A DNA stretch of 64,000 nucleotides. Origin: Stappia stellulata DSM 5886 (GTDB lineage Bacteria; Pseudomonadota; Alphaproteobacteria; Rhizobiales; Stappiaceae). Made by a program: the position numbers and the translations under genes. The DNA is taken from contig NZ_AUIM01000004.1 of assembly GCF_000423705.1 (NCBI RefSeq), positions 186,001-250,000 of the forward strand. The letters run 5' to 3'. Shown here one piece after another: positions 34,393-43,198 of this stretch; the first letter of the stretch is position 1, and each line of letters begins with the position of its first letter. Below the pieces are notes generated by a model. The model worked only from the letters and a program-made list of their open reading frames with translations, made no database searches and was not told the DNA's origin.

Positions 34393-35547
34393 CTATTCTT
34401 GAGCGGCCAGAAGGCCCTCTATCAGCTTGTAAGTCGCTCGGACTCGAGCTTCATTGGGGTAGTTCCGGTTGGCAAGAACAACAATGCCAAGATCCTGTGA
34501 TGGCAACAGCGCCACATACCCACCGAAGCCATTGGTTGATCCGGTCTTGTTCAGGATGACATCCTGCTGCGGCGGCTGGGGCGGCGTGATGGCGGAGGCG
34601 GGCTGGGGAGACAGAATGAAATCGGACCCGTTGCCAGCCACCATAGCGTCCAGCTTGGCAGGCCACGGATATTGCTCCCAGATCATGCCCTGGGTGTAAT
34701 AGGCCGTCTCGGCGCGACCCTCCCGCGTCCTTTCGAGGGCTTTGAAAAGCTCAGGGGCGACTTCACCGTGACCTAGTTCGAGTTCCAGCAGGCGCACCAT
34801 GTCGTGAGCTGTGGATTTTACACCATAGGCCTCGTCCGCGAGCACGCCGGGATTAACGCGGATTGGGGCGTCGGTTTTACGGTCGTAGCCATAGGCGTAG
34901 CGATCCATCGCCGAGTCCGGAACGTTGACGTAGGTGCTGGTCAAGCCCAGGGCCGGGAACAGGACTTCCTCGGCGGCCTGGGCGTAGGGCATGCCCATCG
35001 CGTCGGCGGTGATGTGCCCCAGAAGACCAATGCTGACGTTTGAGTAGCTGCGGGCCCCGGGCTGAGGCGGCTGCCAATCAGACAGCCAGTTGATCAGTTC
35101 AGGCACATCCTGCACTTCGCTCGGGACCTGCAACGGCAAGCCACCGGTCATATGGGTCGCGAGATCGACAAGCTCGATGCTGTCAAAGGCGGACCCCTTC
35201 AGGTCTGGCAGGCTATCCGATACGGGTGCATCAAGGTTGATCTTGCCTTGTTGGTCGGCCTGCACCGCAAGCGTTGCATTGAAGATCTTGCTGATTGACC
35301 CGAGCTCGAAAAGCGTGTCCTGCGATGCAGCAACCTCACCCTCTCGTGAAGCAAGCCCGGCCGCGTAGAAATGCTGTTCACCGCGAAAAGTGATACCGAC
35401 CACCAATCCGGGGATATCGTATTCGGCCATCACCGGTGCGAAGCTGTTACGCGCCATGTCCGCGACCTGCTTGTCGGTGATGCCTTGTGCAGCCAGCGCC
35501 GTCGGGAGTGAAAGCAGCGCAATCGCTGCCACGGTCAAGGTGTTCAT
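34393..35547 (-). CDS. Class C (AmpC-type) beta-lactamase family serine hydrolase
   Basis: Periplasmic serine hydrolase of 384 residues, class C length. A signal peptide (TVAAIALLSLPTALA) ends at A-Q. All three active-site motifs are present: S84-I-S-K87, Y168-S-N170 and K334-T-G336 followed by STNGFGGYVA as in AmpC. This supports hydrolysis of cephalosporins, although some relatives are esterases or peptidases. No AmpR-type LysR regulator is adjacent. The region looks less GC-rich than the neighbouring genes (not computed) and has an AraC remnant upstream, so acquisition is possible. Confidence 0.9.
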   Translation of the reverse strand: MNTLTVAAIALLSLPTALAAQGITDKQVADMARNSFAPVMAEYDIPGLVVGITFRGEQHFYAAGLASREGEVAASQDTLFELGSISKIFNATLAVQADQQGKINLDAPVSDSLPDLKGSAFDSIELVDLATHMTGGLPLQVPSEVQDVPELINWLSDWQPPQPGARSYSNVSIGLLGHITADAMGMPYAQAAEEVLFPALGLTSTYVNVPDSAMDRYAYGYDRKTDAPIRVNPGVLADEAYGVKSTAHDMVRLLELELGHGEVAPELFKALERTREGRAETAYYTQGMIWEQYPWPAKLDAMVAGNGSDFILSPQPASAITPPQPPQQDVILNKTGSTNGFGGYVALLPSQDLGIVVLANRNYPNEARVRATYKLIEGLLAAQE

Positions 35548-36321
35548 TTCTGTCTCGGTCTTGTTTGTATTTTTGATCTGGCGGAATCAGCGAAGCTGTC
35601 CCGGTGTTCTGACAAGCTCGCAGTCCATTCAAGGTGAACAAGGGTTTTGGGTGTGGCTGCCAGCCTCACAGGTCCCGTTGCGTTTTCATAAGCCTTGTCT
35701 GGCGTCAATATCTCCGGTGCCGAATGCGGGCGTGTGCGGGCAGGAGCCTGCTTGCCGTCTCGTTGACTGAGGTCAAGGCGGCATCACGTATTCCCGCTTT
35801 TCTGCCCCTGCCATGCGTCTCACGGCCGGTGCGCCTGACGACCCAGGTTGGAACAAGTGACAAGCATGTCCTGTCAGCGGTGGCAATAACAATGACGGCT
35901 CTCGAAGGTTTTCCAGATGCTGGCAGATGGCGCAGGCATTGCCCGAACAGCGCAGGACCTCGGGGTCTTCGGTGACAGCGCATTCAGTTCGGCCTTCAAG
36001 CCGTTTTCTGGCTCAACGCCCGGCTGCACCTTGAGATCGTCGGCTCATAAACCATCCAAGGCCGGGCCACGCACTTTCACAGATTCTGGTGTCGCCCTTG
36101 CCGAAACAGGCATCCAGAAGGACCTCCGCGAACGCGGTAGAGACTAAACCAATCCGCGATGAACTGTAATAGATATGCATTCCGCGAAGATGACTATCGG
36201 GATTCCTGGCGGTTTCGTGAAGGTATTCAATTATCGACCAGTTTTTTGCTGGGGCCTTTCGGACGTCACCGTGGCTTTGTTCTGATCTTTGATTGCCGCA
36301 TGAGGGGCGACAGCCGGGTCG
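35548..36321. other. Intergenic region with no intact gene
   Basis: About 770 bp between two minus-strand genes. Apart from the AraC-like remnant at 35926-36039 I see no coding sequence; open frames are short and unlike any family. It should contain the beta-lactamase promoter near its left end. Confidence 0.5.
35926..36039 (+). pseudogene. AraC-family regulator remnant
   Basis: Some 38 codons resemble the second helix-turn-helix of AraC proteins: IARTAQDLGVFGDSAFSSAF followed by KPFSGSTPG, compared with the family pattern of DLGF-S-SAFSRAFKRWTGxTP. The spacing LGVFGDSAF shows an extra residue relative to the family, and nothing of the first helix-turn-helix or sensor domain is present in frame. 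A decayed fragment. Confidence 0.5.
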
Positions 36322-37110
36322 TCAGGGTTGTCCCAATTCGACGTGCACGGAGGCTTTTGCGAGGGCATTGGCCAAGGGGGAGGGAAGCGGACGGTCGGTG
36401 ATGAGGCGCAGGTTCTCGGGAAGCGGCGCCAGACGCACAGGCGCGGGCCGGTCGATCTTGGTGTGATCGGCGAGCAGGACCGGGGTGCGGGCCGTTGCGA
36501 GCATCGCCGCGCGCAGGGCCACGGCCTCGCGGCTGAAATCCGAGATCGGCAATCTGGAACCGAGTCCGCCAACGCCGACGAAAGCGAGGTCGACGCTATA
36601 ACCGCTCAGCATGTCGATGGCATCCAGCCCGCCGGTGGATTCCTCGCCGTCGGCGAGACGGCCACCCAGTACATGCACCGCGACACCAAGCGGATGCAAT
36701 GCGAGCGCGATCTTCAGATCGTTGGTGAAAACGCTCAGCCGGGTGCCCGTTGCCACCCGTTCGACGAGGCGTTCCGCCAGCAAGCGCGTGGTCGACCCTG
36801 AATCCAGCAAGATGGTTGCGCCGTCGGGAATGAGCGCGGCAGCGGCAGCGGCAATCGCGCGCTTGCCGTCCGGATTGGTAAGGACACGCTCCCCCACCGG
36901 CGGCTCTTCCCGGTCGCGGATCATCGCACCGCCACGCACCTGACGCAGGCGGCCGGCCTCGTCGAGCAGGGAAATGTCGTTGCGCAGGGTCTCGCGGGAA
37001 ACGCCAAGGCGTTCACTCAATGCCCGGATCGTCACCGTTTGACGGCGTTCGACCTCGTCGACAATCCGGGCGCGGCGATGTTCGGCGGGCATGAGGGAGG
37101 TCTCGCGCAT
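36322..37110 (-). CDS. DeoR/GlpR family transcriptional regulator
   Basis: A 262-residue repressor. The N-terminal winged helix (RARIVDEVERRQTVTIRALSERLGVSRETLRNDISLLDEAGRL region, residues about 12-55) carries the DeoR signature, and the sugar-phosphate-isomerase-like effector domain follows (ILLDSGSTTRLLAERL, VFTNDLKIALAL, GGLDAIDMLSGYSVDLAFVG). ATG 37110 with GGAAG upstream is preferred to GTG 37137. Divergent from the FAD/GcvT enzyme gene, with a perfect 16-bp palindrome between, so it probably represses that gene and itself. Confidence 0.9.
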   Translation of the reverse strand: MRETSLMPAEHRRARIVDEVERRQTVTIRALSERLGVSRETLRNDISLLDEAGRLRQVRGGAMIRDREEPPVGERVLTNPDGKRAIAAAAAALIPDGATILLDSGSTTRLLAERLVERVATGTRLSVFTNDLKIALALHPLGVAVHVLGGRLADGEESTGGLDAIDMLSGYSVDLAFVGVGGLGSRLPISDFSREAVALRAAMLATARTPVLLADHTKIDRPAPVRLAPLPENLRLITDRPLPSPLANALAKASVHVELGQP

Positions 37111-37203
37111 CGGGGGCTTCCGTCCGGTTTCAAGCACATTTGCAAAGGTCGCATGCTTGGCAAAGATGTTCTATAGCACAAAATTGCCAAATGTAGAAAA
37201 GAA

Positions 37204-37219
37204 TTGCAAAATTTTGCAA
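37204..37219. promoter_or_regulatory. Perfect 16-bp palindrome, candidate DeoR operator
   Basis: TTGCAAAATTTTGCAA is a perfect dyad. The nonamer TTTGCAAAG occurs at its right side (37213-37221) and again at 37139-37147, just upstream of the DeoR start. The whole interval 37139-37221 is strikingly AT-rich for this genome. Confidence 0.6.
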
Positions 37220-37325
37220 AGAATGCAGGCTGTCCAGATGTCCGTTCGGCGGACGATCCCGGTGCGTCGGGCGTGGAACAACGCGAGCGCCGGGGGAGGG
37301 TTGGAAGGTGAGGGAGATACAATTC

Positions 37326-39776
37326 ATGTCGCAGGACGCGGTGCCATCGCAGGCAGAGATCGTCATCATCGGCGGAGGGATCGTCGGGGCGAGCCTTGCC
37401 TATCATCTGACGAAACTTGGCAAGCGGGACGTGCTGCTCCTGGAGCAGGGGCAATTGAGCGGTGGAACCACCTGGCATGCTGCGGGGCTGGTCGGGCAAT
37501 TGCGCTCGCATGAGAGCATGACACGCCTTATCCGCGCCTCCACCGAGCTCTATGCCAGCCTTGAAGCGGAAACGGGTTTGGCGACCGGCTGGAAGAATTG
37601 CGGCTCGCTCACCGTGGCGCGCAGCGAAGAGCGCATGACGGTGCTCAGGCGCACGGCGGCCTCGGCCCTTGCGCAAGGAGTCGATATCGAGGTGCTGAGC
37701 CCGTCGGAGGCCGGAAAGCTCTGGCCGGTGATGGCGACCGAGGATCTTGCCGGCGCGGTCTGGCTGCCGGGCGACGGCAAGGCCAATCCCACGGATCTCA
37801 CGCAGTCGCTGGCGCGCGGCGCAAGGCGCGGCGGGGCGCGGATCGTCGAGGGCGTGCGTGTCGTGGACATCTCGACGGCGGCAGGTGCGGTGACGGGCGT
37901 GGTCACCGATCGCGGGGCGGTGAAAGCGCAGACCGTCGTCAACTGTGCGGGGCAATGGGCGCGAAAGGTTGGGCAAATGTGCGGCGTGGATGTGCCGCTG
38001 CATTCGGCCGAGCACATGTACATCGTGACCGGACAAATCGAGGGCGTGCATCCGGACCTTCCTGTCATGCGCGATCCCGACGGGTACATCTATTTCAAGG
38101 AAGAGGTCGGCGGGCTTGTCATGGGCGGGTTCGAGCCTGAGGCGAAACCCTGGGGGATGGACGGCATCCCCGACGACTTCGTCTTCCAGCTCCTGCCGGA
38201 CGACTGGGACCAGTTCCAGATCCTGATGGAGCATGCGCTGGAGCGGGTGCCGGCGCTGGCCGAAGCCGAGATCCGGCAATTCTACAATGGCCCGGAGAGT
38301 TTCACGCCGGATAACAATTTCATCCTCGGCGAGGCGCCGGGCCTGCGGAACTTCTTCGTCGGCGCGGGTTTCAACTCCATGGGCATCGCCAGTGCCGGCG
38401 GAGCAGGGCAGGCGCTTGCCGAATGGATCGTCAACGGCGCACCGACGCAGGACCTGTGGCCGGTCGATATTCGCCGCTTCGACCGCTTCAACAACAACCC
38501 CCGCTGGCTCCATGACCGGGTCAAGGAAACCCTCGGCCTGCATTACGCCATGCCCTGGCCGAACCGGGAACTGGAAACGGCACGCCCCTTGCGCAAGTCG
38601 CCGCTCTATGACCGCCTCTCGGCCAAAGGCGCGGTCTTCGGCTCCAAGATGGGGTGGGAGCGGGCCAATTTCTTTGCCGGCGAAGGAGAGGCGCGGGAGA
38701 TCCGCTATTCCTTCGGTCGGCAGAACTGGTTCGAGGCGGTCGCGCGTGAGCACAAGGCGGTGCGCGAGGCCGTGGCCGTGTTCGATCAAACCTCCTTCGC
38801 CAAACTTCTGGTCCAGGGGGCGGATGCGGCCGCCGTGCTCAACCGGATCTGCGGAGCGAATGTCGATGTCGAGGTCGGGCGCTCGGTCTATACCGGTCTT
38901 TTCAACGCCCGGGGCGGCTATGAAAGCGACCTGACCGTATTGCGGCGCGGGCCGGAGAGCTTTCTCCTCGTGACCGGCACGGCCCAAGCGGTGCGCGACG
39001 TGGACTGGATCGGCCGCCAGATACCCATGGGGGCTGCCGTCACGCTGACGGATGTGACCTCCGCCCATGCGGTGCTCAGCGTGATGGGTCCGAAGTCCCG
39101 CGAACTCCTGTCGCGGCTGACCGATGCCGATCTGTCGCACGAGGGCTTCGCGTTTGCGCAAAACCGGGAGATCGACCTTGCCCATGCCAGGGTTCTGGCG
39201 AACCGCATGACCTATGTCGGGGAACTCGGCTTCGAGCTTTACGTGCCTGCGGATTTCGCAACAGGTGTCTATGACGCCCTCTTTGAGGCCGGCGCGGATC
39301 TCGGCCTGCGCGATGCGGGCTATTACGCCCTCGACGCCTTGCGGCTGGAAAAGGGCTACCGGGCCTGGGGGCGGGACATCGATCCGGACGTCACGCCCTT
39401 CGAGGCAGGGCTCGCCTTCGCGGTCGACTTCGACAAACCGGACGGCTTTATCGGCAAGGAGGCGTTGTCGGCGCTGCGCGGGTTGCCGCGGCATCGCCGC
39501 CTTGTCCAGATCGTCGTGCAGGATCGCGAAGCGGTCGCCTGGGGCGGGGAGCTGGTGCTGCGCGACGGCAAGCCGGTCGGCTATCTGCGTTCCGCCGCCT
39601 ACGGGTATGCGCCCGGCGGTCCGGTCGGATTGGCGATGATCCAATGCGATACGGCCATCGACGCGCGTTTCCTTGCCGACGGTTCCTGGGAAGTGGACAT
39701 CGCCGGCGCGCGCTTTCCGGCCCATGCGTCGCTCAAGCCGGCCTACGATCCTGCCGGCGCGCGCATCAAGAGGTGA
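37326..39776 (+). CDS. Dimethylglycine/sarcosine dehydrogenase-like FAD and GcvT fusion enzyme
   Basis: An 816-residue two-part enzyme. The N-terminal half is a DAO-type flavoprotein: GGGIVG at 16-21 binds FAD, and H51 in GTTWHAAGL is the position of covalent FAD attachment in dimethylglycine and sarcosine dehydrogenases. A FAO_M linker domain (around 370-430) leads into a GcvT aminomethyltransferase-like domain and its C-terminal barrel, which bind tetrahydrofolate in relatives and trap the released one-carbon unit. ATG 37326 with GGGAG upstream is preferred to GTG 37308. Substrate is probably an N-methyl amine; next to an aminophosphonate island an N-methyl-AEP is conceivable. Convergent with the LysR gene, stop to stop. 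Confidence 0.9.
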   Translation: MSQDAVPSQAEIVIIGGGIVGASLAYHLTKLGKRDVLLLEQGQLSGGTTWHAAGLVGQLRSHESMTRLIRASTELYASLEAETGLATGWKNCGSLTVARSEERMTVLRRTAASALAQGVDIEVLSPSEAGKLWPVMATEDLAGAVWLPGDGKANPTDLTQSLARGARRGGARIVEGVRVVDISTAAGAVTGVVTDRGAVKAQTVVNCAGQWARKVGQMCGVDVPLHSAEHMYIVTGQIEGVHPDLPVMRDPDGYIYFKEEVGGLVMGGFEPEAKPWGMDGIPDDFVFQLLPDDWDQFQILMEHALERVPALAEAEIRQFYNGPESFTPDNNFILGEAPGLRNFFVGAGFNSMGIASAGGAGQALAEWIVNGAPTQDLWPVDIRRFDRFNNNPRWLHDRVKETLGLHYAMPWPNRELETARPLRKSPLYDRLSAKGAVFGSKMGWERANFFAGEGEAREIRYSFGRQNWFEAVAREHKAVREAVAVFDQTSFAKLLVQGADAAAVLNRICGANVDVEVGRSVYTGLFNARGGYESDLTVLRRGPESFLLVTGTAQAVRDVDWIGRQIPMGAAVTLTDVTSAHAVLSVMGPKSRELLSRLTDADLSHEGFAFAQNREIDLAHARVLANRMTYVGELGFELYVPADFATGVYDALFEAGADLGLRDAGYYALDALRLEKGYRAWGRDIDPDVTPFEAGLAFAVDFDKPDGFIGKEALSALRGLPRHRRLVQIVVQDREAVAWGGELVLRDGKPVGYLRSAAYGYAPGGPVGLAMIQCDTAIDARFLADGSWEVDIAGARFPAHASLKPAYDPAGARIKR

Positions 39777-40658
39777 TCAGCCTCCCGGTGTCAGGGGGAG
39801 GCCATCGCCTGCGATTTCGAAGAAGGCGGAGATCAGCTTCGCCTGGGATCGTTCCGCAAGGCACAGGAGAGCCTCCTCCATGCGCATGTCGGCATCGGTG
39901 ATGACGATTTCGCGCAGGCGCGGATCGTGGCCGAACTCGGCGCGCGAGACCACACCGACCCCAAGGCCGGTGGCGACGATCTCGCGCACCGCCTCGCGGC
40001 CTTCCGCCTCGATCGCCACATTGGCATTGAGCCCGCGCAGCGCGACCTCCTCCTCGAACTTCTGTCGGGTTTTCGAGCCGCTTTCCCGCAAGACCAACGG
40101 CTTTGTGCAGATCTCTGCAAGCGTCGCGCCGGATCGCTCGCTCCACGGGTGCTCCCTGGCGACAAAGGCGACAATCGCTTCGCTGCCCAGATGCAGCGCC
40201 TTGAAGCGGGGACGGGTGATCACCTCGCCAAGCACACCGACATCGGCCGCATAATCCTCAAGCGCCGTCAGAACCGTCTCGGTGTTGCCGCTGCGAATGG
40301 AAATCTCGATACCGGGATAGCGCTGGCGAAACGGCGGCAGCAGATGAAGCAGGTGCAGCGCGCTGTCGGCAATGATCCGCAGCGTGCCGGTGCGCAGGTC
40401 GCGGGCCTCGGACAGATACTCCATCGCCTGGGTTTCCGTATCGAACATCCGGCGGGTTATCTCCAGCAACCGCGCACCCGAGTCGGTCAGGGACACCTGA
40501 CGTTTGTTACGATGAAACAGGATTATCTGATACTCTTCCTCCAGCTTGCGGACCTGATCGGAGACCGCCGGCTGGGTCAGGCCCAGCGCGTCGGCGGCCT
40601 TCGAAAAGCCCCCCGAGATCGCCACGTTGTGAAAGGCTCGCAGTTGCACGTAGCGCAT
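39777..40658 (-). CDS. LysR family regulator of the AEP transporter region
   Basis: A 293-residue LysR protein: N-terminal helix-turn-helix FHNVAISGGFSKAADALGLTQPAVSDQVRKLEEEYQ and an effector domain. AAGGAG precedes ATG 40658. Divergent from the AEP binding-protein gene, it is the likely activator of transport and catabolism in response to AEP or a pathway intermediate. A substrate-sensing LysR rather than a Pho box fits phosphate-independent use of AEP; I saw no Pho-box-like repeat in the 230-bp intergenic region. Confidence 0.9.
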   Translation of the reverse strand: MRYVQLRAFHNVAISGGFSKAADALGLTQPAVSDQVRKLEEEYQIILFHRNKRQVSLTDSGARLLEITRRMFDTETQAMEYLSEARDLRTGTLRIIADSALHLLHLLPPFRQRYPGIEISIRSGNTETVLTALEDYAADVGVLGEVITRPRFKALHLGSEAIVAFVAREHPWSERSGATLAEICTKPLVLRESGSKTRQKFEEEVALRGLNANVAIEAEGREAVREIVATGLGVGVVSRAEFGHDPRLREIVITDADMRMEEALLCLAERSQAKLISAFFEIAGDGLPLTPGG

Positions 40659-40738
40659 CGGGGTCTCCTTCTGGTGGGTTCTGGCAAGGCAGGCTGGTCG
40701 GGCGGGTGAATCGCCAAGGGAACGATACATCGATTCAT

Positions 40739-40770
40739 TCGATCCATTCTATTAGAATTAGCGATTTGAC
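40739..40770. promoter_or_regulatory. Element shared with the phnW upstream region (copy 1)
   Basis: Aligned without gaps to 46841-46872, this 32-nt segment matches at 23 positions, including TCG at the left end and TAGCGATTT-AC at the right end (12-mer with one mismatch). It lies about 120 bp before the AEP binding-protein start, in the LysR-divergent region. Candidate LysR binding site. Confidence 0.5.
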
Positions 40771-40890
40771 TTATGGTAATGATCGATCGTTTGCTGGTGG
40801 TGTAAGGTTCCGCGTGTCGCAAAGCGGCAAACAACAACAAGCAGCCGGACTTGCGCGCCTTACTCACCTTCACCGTATGGGGAGCCACAA

Positions 40891-41925
40891 ATGGGAACGG
40901 TATCAAAGACTTTCGGACGCGTGGCCGGTCTGGCCGCCGCCGCAGCGCTCGCGACAACGCTCAGCGTTTCGGCGCGCGAGACAATCACCGTCTACACGGC
41001 CGTCGAACCGGAGGAACTTGCGGGTTTTGCGGAAGCCTTCCAGGCTGACAATTCGGACTACGAGATCCAGTGGGTCCGCGATTCCACGGGCGTCATTACC
41101 GCGAAGCTTCTGGCGGAAGGAGAGAACTCCCCGGCCGACATCGTCTGGGGACTTGCCGCCACCAGTCTGTTGATGATGGCCGAGCGCGACATGCTCGAGC
41201 CCTATGCCCCGGCGGGCATGGACAAGCTATCGCCGGCATTGATGGACAAGCAGGATCCGCCGCGCTGGGTCGGTCAGCGCGCATGGGTCGCGTCGGTCTG
41301 CGTGAACACCTATGAGGCAGAGGCCAAGGGCCTGCCGATGCCGGCGACCTGGGAAGACCTGACCAAGCCGGTCTACAAGGGGCATATCATCATGCCGAAC
41401 CCGGCCTCCTCGGGTACGGGTTTCCTCGATGTGTCGAGCTGGATGCAGATCTGGGGCGAGGAAAAGGCCTGGGACTTCATGGACCGGCTGCACGAAAATA
41501 TCGGCATCTATTCCCATTCCGGCTCCGCCCCTTGCAAGATGGCCGGGCGCGGCGAATATCCGATCGGCATTTCTTTCGCCTACAAGGGCGCGCAGCTCAA
41601 GGGCGAAGGCGCTCCGGTCGAGGTGGTTGCCCCGTCAGAGGGTCTTGGCTGGGATCTTGAGAGCTTCGCCATCATGAAGTCGGCCAAGAACAAGGCCGGC
41701 GCCAAGGCGCTCGCGGACTGGTCGGTCACCGAGCAGGCCAACCGGATGTACAACGAGGCCTATGCCGTCGTCGCCATGCCGGGCATCGCCACCGCTGTCG
41801 AGCATTTCCCCGCCAACATCGAGGAAAAGATGATCGACAACGACTTCGCCTGGGCGGCGGAGAATCGGGCGCGCATCCTGGACGAATGGGAAAAACGGTA
41901 CGGCTCGAAGTCCGCGCCGAAGTAA
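40891..41925 (+). CDS. 2-aminoethylphosphonate ABC transporter substrate-binding protein
   Basis: Periplasmic receptor of 344 residues (PhnS2-type, iron/putrescine-like fold). A signal peptide (residues 1-29, ending VSA-R) is followed by ITVYTAVEPEELAGFAEAF and the two-lobe fold. GTGFLDVSSWMQIWGEEKAWDFMDRLHENI and IYSHSGSAPCKMAGRGEYPIGISF are characteristic of putative AEP-binding members. It is the first gene of the importer operon, followed by a hairpin terminator-like element and then the ATPase gene, which would favour excess receptor over membrane components. Confidence 0.88.
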   Translation: MGTVSKTFGRVAGLAAAAALATTLSVSARETITVYTAVEPEELAGFAEAFQADNSDYEIQWVRDSTGVITAKLLAEGENSPADIVWGLAATSLLMMAERDMLEPYAPAGMDKLSPALMDKQDPPRWVGQRAWVASVCVNTYEAEAKGLPMPATWEDLTKPVYKGHIIMPNPASSGTGFLDVSSWMQIWGEEKAWDFMDRLHENIGIYSHSGSAPCKMAGRGEYPIGISFAYKGAQLKGEGAPVEVVAPSEGLGWDLESFAIMKSAKNKAGAKALADWSVTEQANRMYNEAYAVVAMPGIATAVEHFPANIEEKMIDNDFAWAAENRARILDEWEKRYGSKSAPK

Positions 41926-41939
41926 GGCGGTTCGCCGCT

Positions 41940-41968
41940 GTCCGGCCGGCCCTGCCGGCCGGACTTTT
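41940..41968 (+). terminator. Hairpin between AEP receptor and ATPase genes
   Basis: GTCCGGCCGGC (41940-41950) and GCCGGCCGGAC (41954-41964), loop CCT, followed by TTTT. A perfect 11-bp stem placed inside the operon probably acts as a partial terminator or mRNA stabiliser, raising receptor expression. Confidence 0.75.
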
Positions 41969-42007
41969 CCACGACGCACCCCATTCTTTCGGAAGGACTC
42001 GCCGCTC

Positions 42008-43198
42008 ATGAACATGGTAGCGAAACGCCCCAACCGTGTCCGTCCGGCTGCATCTATTGCTCCGCAAGATGTGCCCAGCGACGATGTGTTCCTCGAAATT
42101 CACAACGTTTCCAAATGGTTCGGTGACTTTCAGGCACTCACGGACATCTCCCTGACAATCGAACGCGGAACCTTCGTCTGCTTTCTCGGTCCGTCGGGAT
42201 GCGGCAAGACCACCTTGTTGCGGTCAATCGCTGGACTTGAGCGACAGAGTTCCGGCCGGATCATTCAGGACGGGCGCGATATCTCGAACTTGCCACCATC
42301 GCAGCGCGACTTCGGCATCGTGTTTCAGTCCTACTCGCTGTTCCCGAACCTGACGGTCAACGCCAACGTCGGCTACGGCCTCGTCAACCAGGGTCTGCCG
42401 CGGGCGCAAATCGCCACACGGGTGCAGGAGCTACTGGACCTTGTGCATCTGCCGTCTTCCGGACCGAAATATCCTGCGGCGCTATCCGGTGGCGAGCAGC
42501 AGCGCGTGGCGCTGGCGCGCGCGCTCGCAATGCAGCCCGGCCTGCTGCTCTTGGACGAACCGCTCAGCGCCCTCGACGCCAAGGTGCGCGTCGATCTGCG
42601 CCACGAAATGAAACAGCTCCAGCGACGGCTGGGCGTAACCACCATCATGGTCACCCACGACCAGGAAGAAGCCCTGGCGCTGGCCGATGTCGTGGTGGTG
42701 ATGAGCAAGGGCAATATCGAGCAGGTCGGCACACCGATGCAGGTTTATACCGACCCGCAAAGCGCGTTCGTCGCGGATTTCGTCGGGCACATGAACCTGT
42801 TGCACGGCACGGCGCAGGCCGATGGAACCGTGCGGATCGGGTCGCGCACGCTGCAACTCGACCCGAAACAGGTCGACGGGCTGAGCGGCGATGTTCTGGT
42901 CAGCTTCAGGCCCGAGGACGTGATGTTTCGCGGACTGGAGGATGCGACCGAGAACCAGCTTCAGGGCTATATCGAAAGCGTCGATTTCCTCGGCGCCTTC
43001 AGCCGCGCGCGGGTGCGGGTGAACGGGTTCGACGGAGCGGTCTTCGAGGCCGATCTTTCGGCCAACATGCTGCGCGATTTCGGCGTTGACGCGGGCAGCA
43101 CCTTGTCGCTGGCCCTGCCGCGCGACCGGATCTGCATCTATCCCGGCAACGAACGCACCGCCGGGCTCGTCAAATCCTCGACGGAGGAGCGGGCATGA
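42008..43198 (+). CDS. 2-aminoethylphosphonate ABC transporter ATP-binding protein
   Basis: A 396-residue ATPase of the PotA/FbpC-like class (PhnT type). Walker A GPSGCGKTT, Q-loop FQSYSLFPN, signature LSGGEQQR and Walker B LLLLDEP are present, with a C-terminal TOBE/OB domain from about 280 (VLVSFRPEDVMF). Its stop overlaps the permease start by 4 bp. Confidence 0.92.
   Translation: MNMVAKRPNRVRPAASIAPQDVPSDDVFLEIHNVSKWFGDFQALTDISLTIERGTFVCFLGPSGCGKTTLLRSIAGLERQSSGRIIQDGRDISNLPPSQRDFGIVFQSYSLFPNLTVNANVGYGLVNQGLPRAQIATRVQELLDLVHLPSSGPKYPAALSGGEQQRVALARALAMQPGLLLLDEPLSALDAKVRVDLRHEMKQLQRRLGVTTIMVTHDQEEALALADVVVVMSKGNIEQVGTPMQVYTDPQSAFVADFVGHMNLLHGTAQADGTVRIGSRTLQLDPKQVDGLSGDVLVSFRPEDVMFRGLEDATENQLQGYIESVDFLGAFSRARVRVNGFDGAVFEADLSANMLRDFGVDAGSTLSLALPRDRICIYPGNERTAGLVKSSTEERA

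Noticed and set aside
37032-39725. 897-codon open frame antisense to the FAD/GcvT gene
   Set aside because: Composition is that of an antisense shadow; it also overlaps the DeoR gene, and the sense protein has clear domains.
40659-40890. Pho box upstream of the AEP importer
   Set aside because: No paired CTGTCAT-like repeats were seen in the LysR-importer intergenic region.
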